Of a DNA stretch of 64,000 nt, positions 18,018 through 27,059 are shown piece by piece (within the stretch, counting starts at the first letter, position 1; each line of letters starts with the position of its first letter). The DNA is from Azomonas macrocytogenes (lineage in GTDB: Bacteria > Pseudomonadota > Gammaproteobacteria > Pseudomonadales > Pseudomonadaceae). The DNA is taken from contig NZ_JACHXI010000006.1 in assembly GCF_014191985.1 (NCBI RefSeq), forward strand, positions 1-64,000. Direction: 5' to 3'. The notes under the pieces are model-generated. The model saw only the letters and a program-made list of their open reading frames with translations. It had not been told where the DNA came from and searched no databases. A program made the position numbers and the translations under genes.

Positions 18018-18565
18018 GCCTCTTCATCTCCACTTCTTCTGTTGGGATCTTCCTACCCGCGACGGTATGCACGGGAGGAGGTGAGCCAGCAGGCGCAGAG
18101 CCATGGCAAGGAACTTCGCCACCCGAAACTCTCGCAATAAGGATGAGGCGGCTATTGCCGAGCCGGAGAGTTCTGCTGATTGCCGTCAACGTGCATCCGA
18201 AAAAACGCTTACGTCGATCATGCCCGGGGCTGGCTTGATAGCGCCCCGCCTGACTATTTTTTTGCAGAGAGTATTTGGCAGAGAGCATGCCAAACAAACA
18301 GGGATAACTTTTCAGGCGATTTTTAAAATCGAGGATGGGTCGATGAAACTTTGAACTAAACGTTTTGTCGTTTTTCTATACATAAAAGTCTACCGATCAA
18401 TTACAGAATCGCGTATTTTCGTCCGCCAGTGTTGGTGCTTTACAAGTTTTCTATAATTAAACAAGCGGCTTATCTATACAAGGGTAAATTTCCAGTTTTA
18501 TTCGAAGAAAATCCCTGGGTAGCTGTTCGGTCGGTATTTATTAGGTAGGGGTACAGGAGAGGCGA
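18018..18565. other. Intergenic region upstream of gcd
   Basis: This 548-bp region has a GC-rich first half and an AT-rich second half (about 18300-18540). The second half includes TTTCTATAATTAAAC near 18448-18462, so the gcd promoter probably lies there. I find no convincing gene. A minus-strand open stretch over 17968-18297 lacks a start with a ribosome site. Confidence 0.4.
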
Positions 18566-20992
18566 ATGACTACGATAAAAGCGCCACTGCCACTGTTGGT
18601 CAAATTGACCGCTGCAGTGGTGGTGTTGTTGGGAGCAGCATTGACGTTCGGAGGCGGTTATCTGGTAGTACTAGGGGGTTCCTGGTACTACCTGCTCGCT
18701 GGTCTCGGACTGTTGGCTGTGGGTGTTTTGATATTTGCCCAGCGGCGCCTGGCAATTTGGTTGTATGCCATATTGCTGCTCGCGACGCTGGTTTGGACGA
18801 TCTATGAAGTACGCTTCGATTGGTGGCAGTTAGCGCCTCGTATCGACTTGTGGCTAGCGTTGGGCGCCTGGCTGCTATTGCCTGTCGTCAATCGCTATAT
18901 CGGTAATTTGCCAAACTGGCGGGATGGTGCCAGTGGCCTGCTTGGCATTGGTGTAATACTCGGTGTGCTGATGGGCGGTTATTCGCTGACTCAGGACTAC
19001 TCGAGTATTACCGGTGAGTTCAGTGATGAGCGAATGCTCGGCAAAACCTCGGGAGAGCAGACTGGCTATTCGGCGAACGAATGGTTGGCATATGGCGGCT
19101 CGGCTCGTGCTGACCGCTATTCTCCAGCCGATTTGATCACACCCGAAAATGTCGGACGGCTGAAGAAAGCATGGGAATACCACACCGGTGATTGGCCGCG
19201 CGAGGGTGATCCTGGTGAACTGACCAATCAAGTCACTCCCTTGAAGGTGGGTGACAACTTGTTCATCTGTACCCCCCATAGTATTGCCATTGCCTTGAAT
19301 GCAGACAGTGGTGAGGAGCTGTGGCGTTTCGATCCCAATATCAACCGTGATGCCAAGTACTATCAGCATATGACTTGCCGCGGTCTGTCCTATCACGATG
19401 CCACCGCCTACTCTAAGACGAGCGAGGCCGTTGCCAGCGCTGACGAGCCTCGTCAGGCAGCCGTTGCCCGCTGTACTCGCAGGATCTTTCTGCCCACCAA
19501 CGATGCTACGCTGTTCGCCTTGGACCCCGTAGATGGCCGGCCATGTGAAGATTTCGGCACAGGCGGCATGATCGATTTGAAAGTGGGTATGGGTGACGAC
19601 GCCCGGGGGATATACCTGCCGACTTCGCCACCGGTGGTGACCGAAAAGCTAGTGATCGTCGGTGGTTCGGTGACCGATAACGGTTCGGTGGATTCTCCCG
19701 GTGGTGTGATTCGTGCCTACGATGTACGTACCGGCGAGTTGGTATGGAACTGGGATCCGGGCAATCCTGATGCTACCGAGCCATTGCCGGCAGGTGCTGC
19801 CTACGTACGCAGCACACCAAACTCCTGGACCATTGCCACGGCCGACGAGCAGTTGGGGCTGGTTTACATCCCTACCGGCAATCAGACGCCGGATCAATGG
19901 GGCGTGCAGCGCTCGCCGGAAACCGAACGCTTCACCGCTGCCCTAGTGGCGCTTGATTTGGCTACTGGCAAGGTGCGTTGGGAATTCCAAACCGTGCATC
20001 ATGACCTCTGGGATCGTGACCTGCCATCGCAACCCACGCTGGTCGATATCGATGGCCCGCAGGGTGACAAGGTGCCGGCAATCATCCAGGCGACCAAGCG
20101 CGGTGACCTGTTCGTGCTGGATCGGCGCACTGGCAAGCCTATAGTGCCGGTAACTGAGATTCCCGTACCGCAAGGCGCGGTCGAAGGCGATTTCACCGCC
20201 CCGACCCAGCCCGTCTCTGCACTTAGCTACGCGCCGACGGAACCCTTGCGCGAACGCGACATGTGGGGTGGTACACCGCTCGACCAGCTGATATGTCGCA
20301 TTCAATTCCGCAAGCTGCGTTACGAGGGAGATTTCACGCCACCGAGCGAACAGGGTTCGTTGATCTATCCGGGTAACGTCGGAACCTTTAACTGGTCATC
20401 GTTGGCAGTCGATCCAGTGCGGCAACTCATGTTCGGCACGCCGAACTACCTGGCCTTCGTCTCGAAGTTGGTCAAGCGCGACGAAATCGATGTCAAAGAA
20501 GAGCACAGAGGGGGTGGCGAAGTCGGTCTGCAACCTAATCTTGGCGCGCCTTATATGGTGCATCTGGGACCATTCATGTCTCCGGTGGGCTTGCCTTGCC
20601 AGACACCACCGTGGGGTTACGTTACGGCTGTGGATCTGCGCACCATGAAACCGGTGTGGATGCACAAGAACGGTACCAGTCGCGATAATGCACCTTTTAT
20701 TCCGTTCCCGTTGGGAGTTCCTGCGCTGGGTGGCCCTGTGATTACCGCTGGTGGCGTGGCATTTCTCAGCGGCACTTTGGACTATTACATGCGTGCTTAC
20801 GATGTGCGTAATGGCAAAGAGCTATGGAAAGGGCGTTTACCCGCAGGTGGTCAGGCGACGCCAATAACCTATGTGTCGGAGAAAACAGGCCGGCAGTTTG
20901 TCGTGGGGATGGCTGGAGGGCATGGCTCGTTCGGCACTAAAATTGGCGATTCGCTGGTTGCCTGGGTATTGGAGGATGAACAAGAGCGCTAG
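18566..20992 (+). CDS. gcd: Membrane-bound PQQ-dependent glucose dehydrogenase
   Basis: This 808-residue enzyme oxidises glucose to gluconolactone in the periplasm and passes electrons to ubiquinone. The N-terminal 140 residues contain five hydrophobic helices that anchor it in the inner membrane. A PQQ beta-propeller follows: EWLAYGGSARADRYSPADLI opens the domain, and HHDLWDRDLPSQP and GGPVITAGGVAFLSGTLD are typical quinoprotein blades. AGGAGAGG precedes the ATG. Glucose released by the glucoamylase and alpha-glucosidases at the start of the window would be a natural substrate. Confidence 0.93.
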   Translation: MTTIKAPLPLLVKLTAAVVVLLGAALTFGGGYLVVLGGSWYYLLAGLGLLAVGVLIFAQRRLAIWLYAILLLATLVWTIYEVRFDWWQLAPRIDLWLALGAWLLLPVVNRYIGNLPNWRDGASGLLGIGVILGVLMGGYSLTQDYSSITGEFSDERMLGKTSGEQTGYSANEWLAYGGSARADRYSPADLITPENVGRLKKAWEYHTGDWPREGDPGELTNQVTPLKVGDNLFICTPHSIAIALNADSGEELWRFDPNINRDAKYYQHMTCRGLSYHDATAYSKTSEAVASADEPRQAAVARCTRRIFLPTNDATLFALDPVDGRPCEDFGTGGMIDLKVGMGDDARGIYLPTSPPVVTEKLVIVGGSVTDNGSVDSPGGVIRAYDVRTGELVWNWDPGNPDATEPLPAGAAYVRSTPNSWTIATADEQLGLVYIPTGNQTPDQWGVQRSPETERFTAALVALDLATGKVRWEFQTVHHDLWDRDLPSQPTLVDIDGPQGDKVPAIIQATKRGDLFVLDRRTGKPIVPVTEIPVPQGAVEGDFTAPTQPVSALSYAPTEPLRERDMWGGTPLDQLICRIQFRKLRYEGDFTPPSEQGSLIYPGNVGTFNWSSLAVDPVRQLMFGTPNYLAFVSKLVKRDEIDVKEEHRGGGEVGLQPNLGAPYMVHLGPFMSPVGLPCQTPPWGYVTAVDLRTMKPVWMHKNGTSRDNAPFIPFPLGVPALGGPVITAGGVAFLSGTLDYYMRAYDVRNGKELWKGRLPAGGQATPITYVSEKTGRQFVVGMAGGHGSFGTKIGDSLVAWVLEDEQER

Positions 20993-21023
20993 GCATTTCA
21001 GCTAGCGCATACCAGTGCTGTAC

Positions 21024-21048
21024 AGAGGGCAGGTGAACCCTGCCCTCT
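21024..21048 (+). terminator. Hairpin terminator after gcd
   Basis: AGAGGGCAGG at 21024-21033 pairs perfectly with CCTGCCCTCT at 21039-21048 around a five-base loop, 31 bp after the gcd stop. Only a weak T-rich tail follows (ATTGCTTT), so termination efficiency is uncertain. Confidence 0.6.
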
Positions 21049-21240
21049 ATTGCTTTAGCCATGACGTGCATGATGTCCATTCCCGCCTGTAGGTACAGCA
21101 GCAGTTCTTGAACACGAGCATGCGCTGTGCGATTCGTTTGATTACCCGATGTAGCCTGACCTCAGATACTGCCAGAGGAGTATGGCGCTCTGCGTTGATC
21201 GCTTGCCGACTCCTGAATAGGCAAGGCAGCTTTTCACAAA

Positions 21241-22020
21241 TCACAAGATAGACAGTTCATGGGGCAATACGGCTGAGAGCCGGGAGCGCTGATAATCCAG
21301 GATTACCCGCTGTACTGCTTGCAGAGCTGTTGCCTGGATATCGACATAAGGCTGGCTGGCATCGAGCTCAATAATCGTGGCGCCATTGAAATTAAGCAGA
21401 GGCGTAACGGCTACCTTTTCGCGCAGTAACACCAGCTCATGATCCGGCTTGCGGGCATAAGCGGTTTCGGCATCGATATTCAAGCGGATGACCAATGTCG
21501 GTCGATAACCAGCCATGTGTTCGTACAGTTTTCGCTCCCGCTTGGCGAGCCAGGCGGTAAAAGGCCCGGTTGCGCGCGCTGCCGAAAGACCCGGGCCATC
21601 GTAGAAGCCTGGAATATCCACCTGTGGGTACCGGTCACAAATCATGACATGACCCTGCTTTCGCAGCTTCAACATCCGTTTGAAGCGAAAAACGCGTAAT
21701 TTGGAGAAACAAAAAATTACCAGCGCGGTCAAATTCCCCGGGATGCGTTCACCCTTGGTGCGTGCCTGTCGTGCCTTGCTGGAAAGATAACGTACCAGCA
21801 GCTTTCCGATCAGCGGCCAGGTTTCGATCCGCGAAGCAATGCCACGCGATCCAAGACCGAGATAGCAGGATCTGGCCGAATAGCTGTGCAGGGCTGAACA
21901 TATCCCGGATGCCAGAGTCGTCTTTCCCGAACCATCGCATCCTATGATGGCGATCAGCGGTGCCATGCCAACGTCAGCCTGGGCACGATCAGTGGTAATG
22001 GCTTGAGTATTCATATTCAT
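21241..22020 (-). CDS. Thymidylate-kinase-like P-loop protein, copy 1
   Basis: The 259-residue protein contains a P-loop, IIGCDGSGKTTL, near residue 27, a DRYPQVD segment in the middle and the NMP-kinase-type motif RLNIDAETAYARKPDHE. These are hallmarks of the thymidylate-kinase superfamily, but it is larger than true Tmk and carries a basic insertion (RFKRMLKLRKQGH). Such enlarged relatives are often encoded near polysaccharide or lipopolysaccharide genes. The start at 22020 is preceded by AGGGGTAGC. A paralog follows 322 bp away in the same orientation. The substrate is unknown. Confidence 0.75.
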   Translation of the reverse strand: MNMNTQAITTDRAQADVGMAPLIAIIGCDGSGKTTLASGICSALHSYSARSCYLGLGSRGIASRIETWPLIGKLLVRYLSSKARQARTKGERIPGNLTALVIFCFSKLRVFRFKRMLKLRKQGHVMICDRYPQVDIPGFYDGPGLSAARATGPFTAWLAKRERKLYEHMAGYRPTLVIRLNIDAETAYARKPDHELVLLREKVAVTPLLNFNGATIIELDASQPYVDIQATALQAVQRVILDYQRSRLSAVLPHELSIL

Positions 22021-22342
22021 AAAGCTACCCCTAGAGCCTGGTTGAATTTCGTCGCAGGCCGTGTCTGGTGGTAAACAATGCCGCGCAACTCGCAAGGACG
22101 GTTTGTGCTGAAACGCCAACAAGCTCTGGGCCGTTGAAAAATTCAGCACCCATTACTTCAACCTGCCAGATTCGTCGTTTTGCAAGCGCTCAGGCTCGAC
22201 CCTCTCTCCTGGAAGAGCGGTTCATTAGCCGATTTCTGCACGATGTTCCTGGCGCAACCCGCTTTACACATGCGAGCCGCGCCGCGATCTCGATCGGCTA
22301 CCCGGTTCGATCGATCAGCTTGCTATGCGGTCTTTTGAGTTT
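22021..22342. other. Spacer between two kinase-like paralogs
   Basis: This 322-bp interval between the paralogous kinase-like genes shows no convincing reading frame, repeat or terminator hairpin. Both genes are on the minus strand, so the promoter of copy 1 may be here. Confidence 0.35.
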
Positions 22343-23176
22343 TCAACGGCCTGCCAGGCAAGCGGTTATGGCTTGTTTTGCTTTCGCAATGACATCTGCC
22401 AGTGGCTCTCGGCTATCGAGATCCACAATACGTGCACCTCGGTATTCCAGCTGCGGTACTGCGGCAATCTTGATGGCCAAGGATTCGTAACGATGATCCG
22501 GTTTGCGCGCGTAGGCCGTTTCGAGGTCAACGTTCAAACGAATCACAAGGTCAGGGCGGTAGCTGGTCATATAGGCGTAAAGCGCTTTTTCGCGCCGGGC
22601 CAGAAAGCGGACAATGGCATTGCGGTAGGGAACGGCAGATAGACCGGGGCCATCGATTTTCATTTGAGGTACGGCTATCTGTGGATAGCGGTCGGCCACA
22701 ATGGCCATGCCTCTGCGGCGCAATCTCATCATTTTTTGGTAACGGTACCAGCGCCGTAGCGAGAGAAGATAAATCGCCACTGCTGCCAGTGTCGTGGGCC
22801 CCTTGTCCTCCATCTCCTGTGCATCCTTGTTCCCGCGCTTGGAGTTAAGCGCGATCAAGTGCTCGATATGCTGACCGACCAATGGCAGCTTCACGAGAGC
22901 CAGACCGATCGTCTTGGATTGGATACCCAAGTGACAGGCTTCGGTGATACGCGATTCCTGCATCCACGAAAGAATGGCTTCAGAAACCGTCGATTTGCCT
23001 GCTCCGTCACAGCCGACAACGGCAATCAAGGGGGCGAGCTTGCGATCTCCGGGGGAACGCCTTGAAATAGCCTGGCGGATATATTCGTAAAGTGCTACGA
23101 ACCGGGATGCTCTGGCCGCACCAGATCGCTGGCGCAGAAATTCTTCTTTATGGATCGAGAACCGCATAGCACGCAT
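22343..23176 (-). CDS. Thymidylate-kinase-like P-loop protein, copy 2
   Basis: This protein of about 277 residues shares the layout of its neighbour: P-loop VVGCDGAGKSTV, VADRYPQIAVPQ, and RLNVDLETAYARKPDH. The basic segment RYQKMMRLRRRG lies in the same place. It is clearly a paralog, but the two have diverged considerably outside the motifs. Starts at ATG 23176 or 23167 and a TTG at 23215 are all possible; none has a good ribosome site. The function is unknown; phosphorylation of a nucleotide-sugar precursor or a regulatory role are both possible. Confidence 0.72.
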   Translation of the reverse strand: MRAMRFSIHKEEFLRQRSGAARASRFVALYEYIRQAISRRSPGDRKLAPLIAVVGCDGAGKSTVSEAILSWMQESRITEACHLGIQSKTIGLALVKLPLVGQHIEHLIALNSKRGNKDAQEMEDKGPTTLAAVAIYLLSLRRWYRYQKMMRLRRRGMAIVADRYPQIAVPQMKIDGPGLSAVPYRNAIVRFLARREKALYAYMTSYRPDLVIRLNVDLETAYARKPDHRYESLAIKIAAVPQLEYRGARIVDLDSREPLADVIAKAKQAITACLAGR

Positions 23177-23675
23177 GGCAATAGTCAACCGTAAGTAGAG
23201 GTGGTCACGCAGCAAGTCTTATCTGGTGGGCAAGAAATGGTTTTTTCACACTGGGCCCGCACGAAGAGAAAACTGATCACGTTTCCAGATATTATCTTTT
23301 ATTAAGGTTTTCTTAAAGTTCATTTAATTAAGTATTACATTACCATGCTAAGTATGTATAAATGTTTCATCGCGCTTTGGTCTAATTGGCGAGGGGAGAT
23401 CGCTGCATCAAAACCGGAAACAGGCTGCCAAGCCGGGTAAGCAGCACTGTCGCCATAACCGGCGGTGGTCGCGCGCGCATGGGCTGGTATTGCGAGGTGT
23501 ATGGCCAGGACCGCGGTCAGGGGCTATTCGTTACCGGGCTCGAAGGTAATCGTACTGCCAGGTTGTGCCGGCCAGGCCTGGATATGAGGGCGATACCGTC
23601 GCGTTTTCCACTATCGAGGCTGCCAGGGTCAAACTGCGCAGGCCGTATCCCCGGATTCAGGTGAACCAGAATGTT
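23177..23675. other. Region between kinase-like gene and vnf operon end
   Basis: The part at 23270-23400 is AT-rich and probably carries the promoter of the kinase-like gene. The part at 23400-23675 is GC-rich and open in plus-strand frames, for example 23565-23750, but without a ribosome site or recognisable product. I do not call a gene here. Confidence 0.35.
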
Positions 23676-23701
23676 GAAACCGTCTTCCAGGCGGAAGACG
23701 G
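23676..23701 (-). terminator. Terminator of the vnf operon
   Basis: CCGTCTTCC at 23680-23688 pairs perfectly with GGAAGACGG at 23693-23701 around a four-base loop. On the minus strand the hairpin is followed by TTTC. It lies 36 bp after the stop of the Nif11 gene and is a good end point for the vnfD-to-nif11 transcription unit. Confidence 0.7.
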
Positions 23702-23736
23702 CAGAGGAGCCTGGTTAAGCCGGGAGAGCCTGGAAA

Positions 23737-23934
23737 TCAAAGAGGAGTGATACCGTGCTCGGCGTAGATTTCGTCCTGCGCCTTGCGGAATTCGTTCATG
23801 TCGAATTCATAGCCCTGTGCCTTCAACAGCGCCCAGCTGGCTTCTTCATCTTCGGAAACCTCATTGACCCTATGCCGGAATGCTTCGTCGGTACGCATGC
23901 GGTTGATATAAGACTTGGCGGATTCGATGCTCAT
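23737..23934 (-). CDS. Nif11-domain peptide
   Basis: This 65-residue protein begins MSIESAKSYINRMRTDEAFR and matches the Nif11 domain, a short helical domain first noted in nitrogen-fixing bacteria. AAAGGAGG lies seven bases upstream of the ATG, which fixes the start. It is the last gene of the vnf operon, 13 bp after the ABC permease. In cyanobacteria related domains serve as leader peptides of modified peptides, but this one has no Gly-Gly cleavage site or Cys-rich core, so a role tied to the nitrogenase system is more likely. The actual function is unknown. Confidence 0.8.
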   Translation of the reverse strand: MSIESAKSYINRMRTDEAFRHRVNEVSEDEEASWALLKAQGYEFDMNEFRKAQDEIYAEHGITPL

Positions 23935-23947
23935 GGGGAGCCTCCTT

Positions 23948-24751
23948 TCATGCAGTGGTGTAATCGAGAAAACGGCGGCGGATATAGGCGCCGAGCAGGT
24001 TGACAACCGTGACCAGTGCCAGCAGGACACCGATCAATGCCAGTGCTTCACGGTATTCGAACAGATGGAAGGCGGTGATGATTTCCAGTCCCAGGCCGCC
24101 CGCGCCGATGACACCCAAGGTGGTTGCGGCACGAATGTTGTGTTCCCAACGGTAGAGGCTGACGTCGACCAGCCGCGGCAATACTTGCGGCAATACGCCA
24201 AAGCGCAGTACGCCCAGGATCGTGACGCCCTGGCTGCGCAGCGCATCTACCGGAGCGCGATCGACATGCTCGAAAATCTCGGCGAAGAACTTGCCGAGCA
24301 TGCCGGCTGAATGACAGGCCAGTGCCAGCGCTCCTGGCAGTGGGCCGAAACCGACCGAGGCAACGAAGATGATGCCCCAGAGCAAACCGGGGATGGAGCG
24401 CACTGTGTTGAGTAGCAGCATCACCAGATGCCGTACCGGCGCCGGAGCCAGGCCGCGGGCAGCCAGGGCACCAAGCGGCAAGGCTGCCAGCACGCCGCCA
24501 GCAGTACCGGCAACGCTCATGGCCAGGGTATCCAGCAGGGGTTTGCCCCAGTTCGGCAGCCGTTCGAAGTCCGGTGGCCAGGCATCCGTGGCAAGCGTCC
24601 AGAGCGTTGGCAGCATTTCCCGGTAGCGCTCGGGATCGAGCGCTCCGGCCCAGTGGGCGGCCAGCAGTACGCAACCGATACAAGCCACCAGCAGCAGGCG
24701 CGACAGCCATTCGCGCCGGAATGCGGTATGCAGGATGGTTCGTTGCTGCAT
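23948..24751 (-). CDS. PhnE-type ABC permease, candidate vanadate importer subunit
   Basis: The 267-residue protein has about six hydrophobic helices and the PhnE-like coupling region: DALRSQGVTILGVLRFG, then LPQVLPRLVDVSLYRWE and GVIGAGGLGLE. It would form the inner-membrane channel for the binding protein and ATPase encoded just upstream, with 11 bp to the binding-protein gene. Phosphonate/phosphite importers are the closest known family. Placement inside the vnf operon argues for a phosphate-like metal oxyanion, vanadate, as substrate; that is an inference. Confidence 0.82.
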   Translation of the reverse strand: MQQRTILHTAFRREWLSRLLLVACIGCVLLAAHWAGALDPERYREMLPTLWTLATDAWPPDFERLPNWGKPLLDTLAMSVAGTAGGVLAALPLGALAARGLAPAPVRHLVMLLLNTVRSIPGLLWGIIFVASVGFGPLPGALALACHSAGMLGKFFAEIFEHVDRAPVDALRSQGVTILGVLRFGVLPQVLPRLVDVSLYRWEHNIRAATTLGVIGAGGLGLEIITAFHLFEYREALALIGVLLALVTVVNLLGAYIRRRFLDYTTA

Positions 24752-24762
24752 GGCGGCGGGAC

Positions 24763-25650
24763 TCACTTCGCGTTCACCACGGCATCTTCCGGATGATCTT
24801 TCTCGACCACCGAAATCCAGGTGCGCACGCGATCCACGTCGGAATCGACGCAGGGGATGAAGGCCTGAGCCCGGAATACGGCCAGGGCTGCCGGGTCGGT
24901 GGTACCGATGAAAGCCTGGCGGATCTTCTCTTTCACTTCGGGGTCCAGCCCTTCGCGGAAGGTCCACATATATTCCGGGATCGGCGTCGAATCTTCGAGA
25001 ATACGCACGCTATCAGCCTTGATCTTGCCCTCTTTCAGTAGGCGCTCGTAGACCGGTTTGGAGATCCCACCGGCTGCAAGCTTCTTGCTCGCCACGGCGA
25101 GTGCGACGGCATCGTGGGCACCCAGGACGCGCAGGGTGTAGTCGCGGCCGGAGATCAGGCCCTGTTCGGCCAGCATGTAGCGTGGCACCCAAGTGCCTGA
25201 GGTGGACGCCGGGTCGCCGAAACCAATTTCCTTGCCCTTCAGATCCTTCAGGGTCTTGGCCGGGCTGTCGGCCGGGACGATGATCGAGGCCAGGAAGGTC
25301 GGGCCGACGTTAGCGTGGGTCGGGCGGGCGAAGGGTTCGAGCTGAACCTTGCGGCTCTGCAGGATGTAGGTGATCGGGCCCAGATAGGCGATATCGATGC
25401 GACCGAAACGCAGCGCTTCGCTGGTGGCCGCATAGTTGGCGCCGACCATCAGTTCGACGGGAATGCCGAGGGTCTTTTCCAGATGCTGGCGCAGTGGTTC
25501 GTTCAAGCGCATCACGGTGGGGGCGGACTCACCGGGCAAAAGGCCGACAACCAGTTTCTTGGGCATGCCGGAATTGGCGGCCTGAGCGGAAAGTATAGGC
25601 AGGAGAGCCACCAGGACCAGTGGCCAGAAACGTTTCAGAAGACGCGACAT
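24763..25650 (-). CDS. PhnD-type oxyanion-binding protein, candidate vanadate receptor
   Basis: The 295-residue protein starts with a signal peptide (ending SAQA) and continues as a PhnD/PtxB-family binding protein: VVGLLPGESAPTV, then GRIDIAYLGPITYIL and GDPASTSGTWVP near residues 145-156. The Ser-Thr-Ser-Gly loop (149-152) binds the tetrahedral oxyanion in this family. Vanadate(V) is a close mimic of phosphate. With the gene sitting between vnfY and nif11, vanadate capture in the periplasm is a likely role. Phosphonate or phosphite cannot be excluded from sequence alone, but no phosphonate-degradation gene is in the window. Confidence 0.82.
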   Translation of the reverse strand: MSRLLKRFWPLVLVALLPILSAQAANSGMPKKLVVGLLPGESAPTVMRLNEPLRQHLEKTLGIPVELMVGANYAATSEALRFGRIDIAYLGPITYILQSRKVQLEPFARPTHANVGPTFLASIIVPADSPAKTLKDLKGKEIGFGDPASTSGTWVPRYMLAEQGLISGRDYTLRVLGAHDAVALAVASKKLAAGGISKPVYERLLKEGKIKADSVRILEDSTPIPEYMWTFREGLDPEVKEKIRQAFIGTTDPAALAVFRAQAFIPCVDSDVDRVRTWISVVEKDHPEDAVVNAK

Positions 25651-25687
25651 CAGTGTTCCATCCTTGTGTTTTAGTGGTTGGCTATGG

Positions 25688-26524
25688 TTACAACATCGGG
25701 AAAATCCGGGCTTGGGCGGTAGCATCGAAGGTGTCGGGTTCACCCTCGAAGGCAATGCGGCCATCAGTGATACCGACGATGCGATCGGCCAGTTGGCGCG
25801 CCAGGTCGAGCTGATGCAGGACAATGACCAGGGTCAGCGAATGCTCATGGACCAACCGGCGGAATTCATCGGCCATGCGCTCGGTCAGCGTCGGGTCGAC
25901 CGAGGCGAATGGCTCGTCGGCCAGCAACAGCACAGGGCGGCGAACCAGGGCGCGGGCGATGCCGACGCGCTGGCGCTCGCCACCGCTGAGGCGGGCTACC
26001 GGCTTCAGTGCCTTGTCCAGCAGGCCGACCTCGGCCAGTGCGGCGATGGCCTGTTCGCGCAGCGCTCGTGGCCAGGGCAGCAGCGAGAACGGATTGCGCC
26101 GGTCGGCCAGGCCGAGCAGGACGTTATCCAGCGCCGACAGCCGCGCGATCAGCGCGTGTTCCTGGAATACGGTGGCGGTGCGCCGGCGATGGGCGAGCAG
26201 GCTGGCGGCCGAGTCCAGACGGCCGATACCGGCTGCACTGAGCAAGCCGGCACTGGGTTGCAGCAGGCCATTGAGGGTGGCCATGAGGGTACTCTTGCCG
26301 GCGCCGGAGGGGCCGACGATAGCGGTGATGCTGCCGCACGGCAGATCGAGGCTGATGTCGCTCAGCACGTTGCTGGTGCCGCGCTTCACCGATACTCGAT
26401 CAAGCACCAGTAGCGCCGCTGGGCCGCATTCGGTGCCACTCGCAGCGGATTTGGTTGTCTGCTCCGCGACGGACTGTCCGGTATCGAGCTCTTGCGTACC
26501 GAATAGTCTGCGCGTCTCGATCAT
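25688..26524 (-). CDS. PhnC-type ABC ATPase, candidate vanadate importer subunit
   Basis: This 278-residue ATPase has Walker A GPSGAGKST, a Q-loop (VFQEH), signature LSGGERQRVG, Walker B LLLADEPFASVDP and an H-loop (LHQ). It matches PhnC-type importer ATPases and carries about 35 extra N-terminal residues. Its ATG overlaps the vnfY stop as ATGA, so it is translationally coupled to the nitrogenase maturation gene. It energises the binding protein and permease that follow. Confidence 0.85.
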   Translation of the reverse strand: MIETRRLFGTQELDTGQSVAEQTTKSAASGTECGPAALLVLDRVSVKRGTSNVLSDISLDLPCGSITAIVGPSGAGKSTLMATLNGLLQPSAGLLSAAGIGRLDSAASLLAHRRRTATVFQEHALIARLSALDNVLLGLADRRNPFSLLPWPRALREQAIAALAEVGLLDKALKPVARLSGGERQRVGIARALVRRPVLLLADEPFASVDPTLTERMADEFRRLVHEHSLTLVIVLHQLDLARQLADRIVGITDGRIAFEGEPDTFDATAQARIFPML

Positions 26525-27006
26525 GCTTCGCGCTCAATCAGGAATTCCGCATTGCGCAGGCCGTAGCCCAGGGCTTTACGCAGCCACAGCGGCGGATTGC
26601 TGCGCATCATCGATTGCAGCTGATCGATCACTTCCTGAACTTCACGGCTCTGCTGCATTTTCACGGGAAACACACCGGCATTCTTCACGTTGACGGCGGC
26701 GAAATCGCTGAGCGCCAGGGTAAACAGCACCGCACAGCCTTCCAGTGCATCGACGCGCAGCTGGATCTGGTCGACTGCCGCACCACCGGTGGGGTCGCCC
26801 ATGGAACAGCCGGAGCCGCCGCCAGGCCCGCGCTTGGCTCCACCACCCTTGACCCCACCGCCCTTGAACTGGACACAATCGACGAATTCGGCATCGTCGT
26901 AGCTGACGTCATAGAAGACGATCTGCTTGGCCGTGGCGAAGTTGGCGTCGACTTGCAGCAGGTCGTTGGTCGTAATGGCGATCTTGATATGCCCGATTTC
27001 ACTCAT
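26521..27006 (-). CDS. vnfY: VnfY-like protein (NifX/NifY/NafY family), FeV-cofactor maturation
   Basis: The ATG at 27006, with AAGGAG upstream, gives 161 residues of a NifX-type domain: IKIAITTNDLLQVDANFATA, YDVSYDDAEFVDCVQF, and a Gly-rich loop with Cys (GGGSGCSMGDPTGG). LFTLALSDFAAVNVKNAGVF and NPPLWLRKALGY close the domain. In Azotobacter vinelandii, vnfY lies downstream of vnfK and is needed for full VFe-protein activity and vanadium incorporation. Position and family both fit here. It probably carries a FeV-cofactor precursor or stabilises the apo-enzyme in the cytoplasm. VnfX is the alternative name within the same family. Confidence 0.8.
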   Translation of the reverse strand: MSEIGHIKIAITTNDLLQVDANFATAKQIVFYDVSYDDAEFVDCVQFKGGGVKGGGAKRGPGGGSGCSMGDPTGGAAVDQIQLRVDALEGCAVLFTLALSDFAAVNVKNAGVFPVKMQQSREVQEVIDQLQSMMRSNPPLWLRKALGYGLRNAEFLIEREA

Positions 27007-27059
27007 GTCCAAGCTCCTTGCATCGATGGGGGTGCAGATCCGGGCAAGGCCCGTTCCGC

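Noticed and set aside
17968..18297. Minus-strand gene after the phosphoethanolamine transferase
   Set aside because: The open stretch overlaps the end of that gene, has no ribosome site and shows no known family; an IS remnant was considered but no terminal repeats were seen.
21047..21244. Short minus-strand reading frame after gcd
   Set aside because: It lacks a ribosome site, overlaps the gcd terminator hairpin region and gives no recognisable protein.
23565..23750. Small plus-strand protein overlapping the end of the Nif11 gene
   Set aside because: No ribosome site or known family, and it crosses the operon terminator hairpin and the antisense Nif11 coding end.
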